From: CAZILN01 sp964540005
GTDB taxonomy: Bacteria; Bacteroidota; Bacteroidia; Bacteroidales; SM23-62
DNA: 21,960 nt
Assembly (NCBI GenBank): GCA_964540005.1
Contig: CAZILN010000006.1
Span: 1 to 21,960 of the forward strand
Direction of reading: 5' to 3'
Shown here piece after piece: positions 1-7,140 of the stretch (its first letter is position 1; the number at the start of each line of letters is the position of its first letter). The notes beneath the pieces were generated by a model that worked only from the letters and a program-made list of their open reading frames with translations, was not told the origin of the DNA and did no database searches. The translations under genes were made by a program, and so were the position numbers.

Positions 1-555
1 TCCATGTTCGGTACTATTGGCATCACCACGGGAGATGTAAAGGTCGATGACCTGCTGTCAACCAGTGGCATGGCAGGGATGCTTGATACTATATGGCTGA
101 TCCTCGCCGCAATGGTATATGGAGGGGTGATGGAATCTGCCGGCCTGCTGAAACGCATAACCCTGTCCATCATCAAAATGGCTAAATCAACCGGATCGCT
201 CGTGGCCTCAACTGTTGTTACCAGCATTTTCTTCAATATAACCGCATCCGACCAGTATATTGCCATTGTAGTTCCGGGAAGGATGTATGCCAAGACGTAC
301 CGGGAAAGGGGCCTGAAACCGGAATTGCTGAGCCGTACCCTGGAAGACGGGGGAACGGTCACATCGGTACTCATACCCTGGAATACCTGCGGCGCAACGC
401 AGGCACGGGTTCTCGGTGTCCAGACATTAACCTACCTCCCCTTCTGTTTCTTCAACATTATCAGTCCTATCATGACCATCTTCATTGCCCTGATCAATTA
501 CAAGATCAGGCGCTTCAAACCCGGTGAGGAAAACAATAACGGGGTGAAGATTTAG
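1..555 (+). CDS. nhaC: NhaC-family Na+/H+ antiporter, C-terminal fragment
   Basis: This is the 3' part of a membrane antiporter whose 5' end lies before the window; the frame is open from base 1. Members of the NhaC family exchange cytoplasmic Na+ for external H+ and help with pH and sodium homeostasis in the inner membrane. The visible ~184 residues contain several hydrophobic spans (roughly residues 25-45, 65-90 and 140-165). They also contain two stretches I recognise from the family: FNITASDQYIAIVVPGRMY and the later DGGTVTSVLIPWNTCGA, near the ion-binding half. The C-terminus is short and charged (RRFKPGEENNNGVKI), as expected for a cytoplasmic tail. The stop codon overlaps the stop of the convergent E1 gene by four bases, so there is no room for an intergenic terminator. 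A more distant antiporter of the same superfamily is the only real alternative. Confidence 0.88.
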   Translation, partial: SMFGTIGITTGDVKVDDLLSTSGMAGMLDTIWLILAAMVYGGVMESAGLLKRITLSIIKMAKSTGSLVASTVVTSIFFNITASDQYIAIVVPGRMYAKTYRERGLKPELLSRTLEDGGTVTSVLIPWNTCGATQARVLGVQTLTYLPFCFFNIISPIMTIFIALINYKIRRFKPGEENNNGVKI

Positions 556-2984
556 TATATTTTTGGGTATTTCTGCGGATTGTAGCCGTGCATGATGTCA
601 TAAACGCACTCAAAGACATCCTCTGCACTGGGATTGGAAAAATAATCCCCGTCCGTCCCATAGGCAGGCCGGTGGTCCCGCTGTGAGATCGTCCTGGGTT
701 CGGCATCCAGGTAATTCCAGGCTCCCTGCTCTTCAAGCACTTTCTGCATCATAAAGGCACTCGCTCCTCCGGGTACATCTTCATCGAAAAAGACAACTTT
801 CCCGGTCTTCTTAACCGAGGCAAGTATGGTCTCATGAATATCAAAGGGGAGCAGGGTCTGTACATCGATCAGTTCGACACTGATATCGAAATCCCTTAAC
901 TGCAATAAAGCTTCCCGGGCTATCCTGACACAGGATCCATAGGTAACAAGTGTCAGATCAGAGCCATTCTGCAACACCTCAGCCACTCCCAGGGGAACCC
1001 TGAATTCTCCCATGTTCCCGGGTCTTTTCTCTTTTAAGCGGTAAGCGTTCAGCGGTTCTATTACCAGGGCCGGATCGGAACCCTCCAGGAGGGTATTGTA
1101 AAAACCTGCCGCCCGGGTCAGGTCCCGGGGAACACAAACATAAACACCTCTGATTGAATTAATTACCATGCTCAGAGGAGAGCCTGAATGCCATATCCCT
1201 TCCAGCCGGTGGCCGCGGGTCCGGATTATCAACGGGGCCACCTGCCGTCCGCCGGTCCGGTAAGACATGGTTGACAGGTCATCACTCAGGGTCTGCAGGG
1301 CATACAGAAGGTAATCAAAGTACTGGATCTCGGCGATGGGACGCATGCCCCTTATGGCCATACCGATACCCTGTCCTATAATGGTTGCCTCCCTGATACC
1401 CGTATCCGTTATCCTGTCCGCTCCATACTTCTTCTGAAGTCCCTCCAGGCCCTGGTTCACATCCCCTATCATCCCGGTATCCTCACCGAAAGTTACCAGC
1501 AACGGATGTTTTGCAAACAGGGAATCGAAATTATCCCTGAGTATCTCGCGGCCAGGTACCATAGGGGCATCCTCCGGGTACGATGCCTGAACACCCGCAA
1601 CTCTCATAGCCGAGCCCGGAGTCTCATTATAAAGTGAGGTGCTGTACTTTTCCCATCCCAGCTCGCATGAATTTTCTATCCACCTGCTCAGTTCTTTCTG
1701 CAGTCCGGGCCGTTGCGGACAATCAAGACATATGGTCCGTAATATCTTTTTTGAAGTGGAAATGGTATCTTTCCTGACAGGATGGGCTACTTTCCTCAGA
1801 TTGGAGGCCAGGGTTGATATTTTATCAAAATTATCGTTCCTGCACTGACAGGATTGGGTTTCCAGCAGGGAAAGCAATTCGTCCCGCTCCTGCTGCAGGG
1901 GTCCGATATAGTTCTGCCAGGCCCTGTCCCGTGCCTCTCTCACCTGTTCTTCCGCCTGGGTTTCAATACTATCCAGTTCGTTGTGAGTGGCTGTTCCTGA
2001 TGAAATGATCCATTCCTTCATTTTCTTGATGGGGTCATATTCTTTTTCCCACTCCAGCCTTTCCTCAGGTTTATACCTTTCGTGGGAACCGGAGGTCGAA
2101 TGTCCCAGTGGCTGGTTCATTTCATCTATGTGAAACAGGACAGGCACATGTTCTTCACGGCACCTGTCTATACCTTCATCGAAGACCCTGCATAATTCAG
2201 GGTAATCCCAACCCCTTGCCTTATAGATCAGGATGCCGGGGGTTGCATTGTCAGCTTCAAATCCTTTCAGAACCTCGGAGATGCTTTCTTTGGTGGTCTG
2301 GAGATTACGTGTGACAGAGATACCATAACCATCATCCCAGACGGCAATGGCCAGCGGCACCTGCAGTACCCCTGCCGCATTGATCATTTCAAAAAAATGT
2401 CCCTCCGAAGTACTGGCATCCCCGACGGTCCCGAATGCCACCTCCCTGCCCCTGTGGGAGAGATGAGTAAATTGTTGCATGGCTTCATTGTTCCTGAAGA
2501 TCTTGGAAGCATAAGCCATTCCAAGAAGGCGGGGAAGCTGTGCCGCCGTGGGAGAAAGGTCCGCCCCTGAATTCATCTGTTCCATCAGGTTCCTCCAGCT
2601 GCCATCACGGTTAATATTGGGAGTTGAAAAATGATTATTGAAGTTCCGGCCGGCTCCGCCAGGATTAATACCGGTATCCGTATCACCGTACACCTGGGCA
2701 AAAAACTCGGCAGGATCCGATATGCCGGTGGCAAAAACGAAGGTCTGGTCGCGGTAATAACCAGAACGCCAGTCACCCTTGCGGAACTTCCTGGCCATGG
2801 CTACCTGGGCCACCTCTTTACCATCTCCGAATATACCGAACTTTGCTTTCCCGGCCTGTACTTCCCTTCTGGCCAACAGGGAACATTTCCTGCTGATATT
2901 TACCATCAGGTAATCATCCAGCACCTTTTTGCGGAATTCATTATAGCTTAAATCCTGATTGTGATTAAGTTGTACATCACGCAT
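552..2984 (-). CDS. Fused E1 alpha/beta subunit of a 2-oxoacid dehydrogenase (branched-chain type)
   Basis: This is a thiamine-diphosphate enzyme that decarboxylates a 2-oxoacid and passes the acyl group to the lipoyl E2 subunit; branched-chain 2-oxoacids are the likeliest substrate by family resemblance. It is 810 residues long, about the sum of separate alpha and beta chains. Residues ~15-375 form the E1-alpha part: the ThDP/Mg site begins with GDAS at 188-191 and ends with WDDGYGIS at 216-223, where DD stands in place of the usual NN. Residues ~475-810 form the E1-beta part, with FGED at 499-502, the TGIREA segment near 528, and a transketolase C-terminal domain. The ~95-residue linker carries cysteines at 379, 381, 419 and 422 (CxC and CxxC). 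The start is ATG at 2984, about 20 bases below a good promoter. No E2 or E3 gene is in the window. Pyruvate or another 2-oxoacid as substrate cannot be excluded. Confidence 0.87.
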   Translation of the reverse strand: MRDVQLNHNQDLSYNEFRKKVLDDYLMVNISRKCSLLARREVQAGKAKFGIFGDGKEVAQVAMARKFRKGDWRSGYYRDQTFVFATGISDPAEFFAQVYGDTDTGINPGGAGRNFNNHFSTPNINRDGSWRNLMEQMNSGADLSPTAAQLPRLLGMAYASKIFRNNEAMQQFTHLSHRGREVAFGTVGDASTSEGHFFEMINAAGVLQVPLAIAVWDDGYGISVTRNLQTTKESISEVLKGFEADNATPGILIYKARGWDYPELCRVFDEGIDRCREEHVPVLFHIDEMNQPLGHSTSGSHERYKPEERLEWEKEYDPIKKMKEWIISSGTATHNELDSIETQAEEQVREARDRAWQNYIGPLQQERDELLSLLETQSCQCRNDNFDKISTLASNLRKVAHPVRKDTISTSKKILRTICLDCPQRPGLQKELSRWIENSCELGWEKYSTSLYNETPGSAMRVAGVQASYPEDAPMVPGREILRDNFDSLFAKHPLLVTFGEDTGMIGDVNQGLEGLQKKYGADRITDTGIREATIIGQGIGMAIRGMRPIAEIQYFDYLLYALQTLSDDLSTMSYRTGGRQVAPLIIRTRGHRLEGIWHSGSPLSMVINSIRGVYVCVPRDLTRAAGFYNTLLEGSDPALVIEPLNAYRLKEKRPGNMGEFRVPLGVAEVLQNGSDLTLVTYGSCVRIAREALLQLRDFDISVELIDVQTLLPFDIHETILASVKKTGKVVFFDEDVPGGASAFMMQKVLEEQGAWNYLDAEPRTISQRDHRPAYGTDGDYFSNPSAEDVFECVYDIMHGYNPQKYPKIY

Positions 2985-3007
2985 GTGAGTCCGGGTTTTT
3001 GTCTTAA

Positions 3008-3038
3008 CAAATGTACGGTAAGTAGTTTAAGATCGCAA
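3008..3038 (-). promoter_or_regulatory. Bacteroidota-type promoter for the E1 gene
   Basis: Read on the minus strand, TACATTTG (3015 to 3008) matches the Bacteroidota -7 box TAnnTTTG exactly. A TTG (3038 to 3036) lies 20 bases upstream, the usual spacing for the -33 element. The predicted transcription start is near 3004, giving a leader of about 20 bases before the ATG at 2984. This is by pattern only. Confidence 0.55.
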
Positions 3039-3103
3039 TCTATGATTTAATGTTAATATATTGATAAATCAATTAGTAAATTCTGAATCTGCTGAATCTT
3101 TTC

Positions 3104-3111
3104 TATCTTTG
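3104..3111 (+). promoter_or_regulatory. -7 box of a promoter for the small membrane protein gene
   Basis: TATCTTTG matches the Bacteroidota -7 consensus TAnnTTTG in all fixed positions. An imperfect -33 element (TTCTG, 3081-3085) lies about 19 bases upstream. The expected start of transcription is around 3115, only a few bases before the ATG at 3119, so the message would be almost leaderless unless the real promoter lies further upstream. Confidence 0.45.
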
Positions 3112-3118
3112 AAAAATT

Positions 3119-3373
3119 ATGTTTAAAGTTATCCTCTTATCCATATTCTTCATTGGTTTATCTTTCCTTGCCCTGGGGATCAGGATACTGTTCTTCCGGA
3201 ACAGGAAATTTCCCGAATCATCCATCGGCCGAAACCCGGAGTTGAAAAAACTGGGACTGAACTGCGCCTCTCATGATGAGATCAAATGCAGAAGGGCACT
3301 GGGGGAAAACTACAGCTGCGGCTGCCACTTAGACCTCTCAGGTAAAGCGGATCCTGAAACTGAAAAAGTATAA
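3119..3373 (+). CDS. Small single-span membrane protein with four cysteines
   Basis: I do not assign a function. The 84-residue product has one N-terminal hydrophobic segment (about residues 3-26), a basic patch directly after it (RNRK, 27-30), and a hydrophilic tail with cysteines at 49, 57, 67 and 69, the last two as CxC. The charge pattern puts the tail on the cytoplasmic side. The layout (one helix plus a short Cys-rich tail) resembles NqrM, the small maturation factor of the Na+-translocating NADH:quinone reductase. However, the spacing differs, and no nqr genes are in view, so this is a resemblance and not a call. The gene is divergent from the E1 gene (134-base gap with a promoter for each) and convergent with the last gene of the pectin cluster (48-base gap without a visible terminator). 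The open frame with a good promoter box supports it being real. Confidence 0.62.
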   Translation: MFKVILLSIFFIGLSFLALGIRILFFRNRKFPESSIGRNPELKKLGLNCASHDEIKCRRALGENYSCGCHLDLSGKADPETEKV

Positions 3374-3421
3374 GTATTCTGTACCCTGCCTTGAAAACCA
3401 TCTTTGGAATATTCCCGCCTA

Positions 3422-5671
3422 TCAGTGCTTTTGGTCCCCGGTAACCATCACCCTGACCGCCTTATAGGATCTCCCGTTATGAAGCATCAGCAGGTAAGTT
3501 CCGTCGGGGATATCGTCAAGCTGCAATACATGCCGGTGTGTTCCCATGGATATATGTCCCAGAGGATCAGTTTTTACAGTACGCCCGTATATATCTATCA
3601 GCCTGATCACCATTTCAGCATCCTCATTCAAATGGTACTCCAGATTCAGTGAACCACTGCCTACAGGATTGGGGTAAACATCGAAAGGCAGGTCCTGATC
3701 TGCCATAATCACTCCAATAGAACTGGATTGTTCAGTAATGAATTTCCATACCTGTCCTGTTGTAGTACCATTGGAATTCACCTCATCAATTCGCCAGTAG
3801 TAGGACAAGGAATGTTCGAGAGTGCCCGGACTGTATTCATTCTCTGCCTGTTCTCCCACCAGCTCCGGGGGATTGGCAGTTCCGAAATAGACCCTGTGTG
3901 TTTCGGTACCCTGTCCGGGTATCCAGCTAAGCACAGGGGTCACTGATACTGTGTTTTCATAATGCGCAGGGGATGGTCCGGAGGCACTTCCCGGCAGGCT
4001 TCCTTCAGCCAGTGTAGTAATGGAACGTGTGTTGGACCAGGCAGAGGTATCTGTTGAAATATATCCTCTCAGCCTGTAGGAATATTCTTTCCCATAGGCC
4101 AGGTTTGAATCGGCGTACCGGACAGTATCAGCAGGCAGCATATCCAGAACGGAGAATTGTCCGGAATCAGCCCTTTCAACAATGAAACCCTCCTCATTGT
4201 CCGAATTATCGGTCCAGGACAGCCTGACATGATTCAGTCCGAACAGTTCCAGCCTGAGTTCTGTGGGAGGGTGCAGAAAATCACCTGATCCTGTGATATT
4301 GTTAATGTATTCCTCCAGGTTGGTGTATCCTCCTGCGAAATCGAATCCGTTCCTGTCCAGTGGGTCGGCCGGATCCAGCCCGTTTTCTGTTTCCCATGCA
4401 TCGGGCATGCCGTCATGATCGCTGTCAGGAGGAACCGGTGCAGTGAAGAGTGCGGGCCATCCGCCCACATCCTCCTGGGAATCAATGATGCCTGTATGGG
4501 GACCCGCATATACTCCGCCGTAAAGGGCCGTGTCGTTCATCACTTCCCAGACCACCCTTCTGTCTATGGTATCCTGTCTCGGCAGGCGGGCTCCGGCATT
4601 TGAGAGGACAGTCTCATATGCCCCGGAGGCTGTCTCCTCTGCATCCATCATATAGGGGAAGACGGTATCCGACCGGATCAATGCTTTCTCTGCATCCGAC
4701 AGGCTGTGAACCCCCAGTCCCCAGTTGTCATCAAGAACCAGCGGGTATCTGTATACTTCGTTGCTGTCAATATACCACCGGCCGTAACCGAAATTCGGAT
4801 CTTCATCGGGAGAGACTATCCTGAACTGCATTTCTCCTGTCCGGGTGGCCGGACCTGCTTTATAGTAATTCTTTACCATATTAATGCGAACCGGACTGCC
4901 ATCTATTTCACTGGGCTCACCTCCATAGGCCGAGTTAAAACCCCAGTTGTAGATGACATTGTTGCGGTGATCCACCAGCTCGTCCCAGCCCGAATAATAG
5001 CGGGCACCGTTAAAGCGGGGTAGCCGGCTGGTATGGTGTGCCAGCAGGTTATGGTGAAAGCTTGCCCTGCTACCTCCCCATATCCCGCCGTATCCATGCT
5101 CTCCCTTGGAGTGGATCGAATAATAAAGGCTTTCCGAAATAATACAATACTGCATGGTGAAGTAGCTGTTAGCATAGGCAGAGGCTGTTTCATCGACACT
5201 CCAGCTGAAGGAACAGTGATCGATAATGATACTGTCGGCATCCCTGACGAAAAGGGCGTCTTCTTCCTGGCCTGCCGCATCGCCCAGGCGCGATCTGAGG
5301 TACCTGACAATCACATTCCTGGCTTCAATACGAAGGGGATAATTGGCCAGGCAGATGCCATCCCCCGGAGCCGTTTGTCCGGCTACAGTCAGATCCCCCT
5401 TTGATATCTTAAGGTCCGAAGCAAGATAGATAGTCCCGGAAACCCTGAAGACAATTGTCCTTGGTCCCCCAACATTGATGGCGGCCCTCAGGCTCCCCTC
5501 ACCCGAATCATACAGGTTGATCACTTCAATGACTTCTCCTCCCCTTCCTCCAGTTGTATACTTTCCCCAGCCATCGGCTCCCGGGAAGGCGGGCTGCTGG
5601 GATTGCACCCTTGACATACTGGTCCCCATTGCCGTGATTATCAGCAATAAATAAAAACGTTTTAACATCAT
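3422..5671 (-). CDS. Secreted PL1 pectate lyase with TSP3, fibronectin-like and T9SS sorting domains
   Basis: The predicted role is beta-elimination of polygalacturonate outside the cell. The ATG at 5671 was chosen because it opens a normal signal peptide (MMLKRFYLLLIITAMG). The longer frame to 5707 would begin with TTG inside a hairpin loop. The product is ~749 residues. In order: signal peptide to ~24; PL1 right-handed beta-helix ~27-350, opening with AFPGADGWG and carrying IDHCSFSWSVDE (~150-161) and RLPRF (~216-220), where the catalytic arginine region lies; a thrombospondin type-3-like calcium motif DSDHDGMPDAWE (~416-427); a fibronectin III domain (~468-553); a second fibronectin-like module (~565-648); and a T9SS type A C-terminal domain from ~660 (FDVYPNP). 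It is the last gene of the minus-strand cluster, 88 bases after the previous stop, with a hairpin between. It is probably the surface or extracellular enzyme that starts depolymerisation. Confidence 0.88.
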   Translation of the reverse strand: MMLKRFYLLLIITAMGTSMSRVQSQQPAFPGADGWGKYTTGGRGGEVIEVINLYDSGEGSLRAAINVGGPRTIVFRVSGTIYLASDLKISKGDLTVAGQTAPGDGICLANYPLRIEARNVIVRYLRSRLGDAAGQEEDALFVRDADSIIIDHCSFSWSVDETASAYANSYFTMQYCIISESLYYSIHSKGEHGYGGIWGGSRASFHHNLLAHHTSRLPRFNGARYYSGWDELVDHRNNVIYNWGFNSAYGGEPSEIDGSPVRINMVKNYYKAGPATRTGEMQFRIVSPDEDPNFGYGRWYIDSNEVYRYPLVLDDNWGLGVHSLSDAEKALIRSDTVFPYMMDAEETASGAYETVLSNAGARLPRQDTIDRRVVWEVMNDTALYGGVYAGPHTGIIDSQEDVGGWPALFTAPVPPDSDHDGMPDAWETENGLDPADPLDRNGFDFAGGYTNLEEYINNITGSGDFLHPPTELRLELFGLNHVRLSWTDNSDNEEGFIVERADSGQFSVLDMLPADTVRYADSNLAYGKEYSYRLRGYISTDTSAWSNTRSITTLAEGSLPGSASGPSPAHYENTVSVTPVLSWIPGQGTETHRVYFGTANPPELVGEQAENEYSPGTLEHSLSYYWRIDEVNSNGTTTGQVWKFITEQSSSIGVIMADQDLPFDVYPNPVGSGSLNLEYHLNEDAEMVIRLIDIYGRTVKTDPLGHISMGTHRHVLQLDDIPDGTYLLMLHNGRSYKAVRVMVTGDQKH

Positions 5672-5694
5672 GTGATCCTCTCTGTGAAAACAGT

Positions 5695-5730
5695 AAAGTA
5701 CCCGCAACGATTGTCATTCACGGGTACTTT
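5695..5730 (-). terminator. Perfect 10-bp hairpin between two cluster genes
   Basis: AAAGTACCCG (5695-5704) pairs perfectly with CGGGTACTTT (5721-5730) around a 16-base loop. On the minus strand, which is the direction of the surrounding genes, it is followed by a U-containing but interrupted tract. On the plus strand it runs into TTTTT, a better terminator tail, although no plus-strand gene precedes it. It may be a partial terminator, or an mRNA processing or stability hairpin that sets expression of the last lyase relative to the genes before it. Confidence 0.5.
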
Positions 5731-5759
5731 TTAATGATAATAACTTGCGAACTTAGTGT

Positions 5760-7085
5760 TTATTTCACCATTAATTTTATGGTGTTGTAACTTTCCTGTC
5801 CCAACTGTACAAAATACAATCCCGGTTCCAGTTCGTCTATTCTAAGGGGCCTGTCACTCTGTACATTTGCAAACTGCTTGATCCTGGCTCCCAGGGTATT
5901 ATAAATGCATAGCTCGGAACCGGTGTAGGAATCAGGCAGCTCCAGGTAGAATACCCTGTCAGCCGGGTTGGGATAAAGGCTGAAAGAACTGATATGGTTC
6001 AGCTGTTTTACTCCTACACCATATTCAGGGTGCCAGCGCGGATCTCCGATGATCCCTCCCGTCTGGCTGGATTCAAGCAGGTCTGACCCGGCAGGGAGCT
6101 TGAAATCCCCTGCTTCCGGATCGGCCCAGTCCGGGTCCACCCCTTCCAGGTTATATTCAGATACATTCCAGACAACATCGCTGTAGGTTCCGGTTGTCAG
6201 GACAAAATCCGGGGTCATGGCCGTGGTGCTCATTTCCAGGTTGACACCATCGGCATACCTCCATCCGTTCACCGTTACGGGAGGATCGGCGGCAGGATCA
6301 TCATTGGTCTTCCCGAAGATGCAGTCCTGGATAACCAGGCTGGCCTGGTCGTTATCCTCCAGATCAAAGAGGTACTGGCCACTCTTCCCTCCGCCCCACT
6401 TATAAAACGTACAGTTTTTGATAAGGAATGCCATAGGGTAACTCGGGGTATCCTGGTTGTCGATCAATTTATTCAGGATGTTGTAGAATGTAGAGTTGGT
6501 CAGGGTAAAGGTATCGAAGGTAATTTTCGATTTCATGCGGAACGGGCCGTAGTCACCGCCGCCTCTTAGGTCGGATACTATCAGGTTGTCGAAGACAAAG
6601 TTCTCAACCGTGTATGCTGACCTGTCTCCCCTGACAAGCGAACGATTCAGGGACCTGATGATGCAATTCTTCACTGTAATATCACCACAGGAAACCAGGT
6701 CCGAATGAAGGTTCAGCAAGTAATCGGCTTCAAGGTTATCAAGGTCCTCCACCCCGGTCAGAGGATCAACAGTAGCCCCTGAGAAATGGATGCCCTCAAT
6801 GTATAAATCAACATCTGTTCCCATCACATCGATCTGGTTGATATACACCAGGGGTTTGTTCTGGGCTTCGGCTGCTGCCCTGATGTTGAGAGTCTTGTCA
6901 ATGATTACATTTGAATCAACGGCAACATGCATTCCGGCCTGGAAAATAATTGTGTCGCCTGCAGCCGCATCTGCTATGGCAGCGATCAGGTTATCGCCGG
7001 GAGCTACTACAATATTGGTCTGAGCCATAATGCCCGGAACACCCAGAACGGATAAAAGCATCAAAAAGTAAAATTTTCGTTTCAT
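5760..7085 (-). CDS. T9SS-exported parallel beta-helix protein, DUF4957/DUF5123 type, pectin-cluster associated
   Basis: The catalytic function is unproven. The 441-residue product has a signal peptide (MKRKFYFLMLLSVLGVPGIMAQ). A repetitive right-handed beta-helix spans about 25-350, opening with a pectate-lyase-like start (IVVAPGDNLIAAIADAAAGDTI) and containing repeated coils ending in NCxF/DCIF turns. A T9SS type A C-terminal domain follows from about 368 (FSLYPNPADRVFYLEL). The overall look matches the DUF4957 and DUF5123 domains that recur in pectin loci of Bacteroidota; they are lyase-like, but I see no PL1-style DHCSFS motif or catalytic RxPR. It could be a divergent lyase or a surface pectin-binding protein. 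It lies 55 bases after the preceding PL1 gene and is clearly in the same transcription direction. The leader just before its ATG resembles that of the gene starting at 16672. Confidence 0.75.
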   Translation of the reverse strand: MKRKFYFLMLLSVLGVPGIMAQTNIVVAPGDNLIAAIADAAAGDTIIFQAGMHVAVDSNVIIDKTLNIRAAAEAQNKPLVYINQIDVMGTDVDLYIEGIHFSGATVDPLTGVEDLDNLEADYLLNLHSDLVSCGDITVKNCIIRSLNRSLVRGDRSAYTVENFVFDNLIVSDLRGGGDYGPFRMKSKITFDTFTLTNSTFYNILNKLIDNQDTPSYPMAFLIKNCTFYKWGGGKSGQYLFDLEDNDQASLVIQDCIFGKTNDDPAADPPVTVNGWRYADGVNLEMSTTAMTPDFVLTTGTYSDVVWNVSEYNLEGVDPDWADPEAGDFKLPAGSDLLESSQTGGIIGDPRWHPEYGVGVKQLNHISSFSLYPNPADRVFYLELPDSYTGSELCIYNTLGARIKQFANVQSDRPLRIDELEPGLYFVQLGQESYNTIKLMVK

Positions 7086-7140
7086 AATATTGATTTTAGT
7101 TAAACATTGGTTAAAGCTGTAAATAGCATATTTATTATAA

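Noticed and set aside
3374..3421. Terminator between the small membrane protein and the pectin cluster
   Set aside because: No stem of useful length could be found in the 48 bases.
5672..5707. Twelve-codon N-terminal extension of the large PL1
   Set aside because: It would start with TTG inside a hairpin loop and put charged residues before a complete signal peptide; the ATG at 5671 is better.
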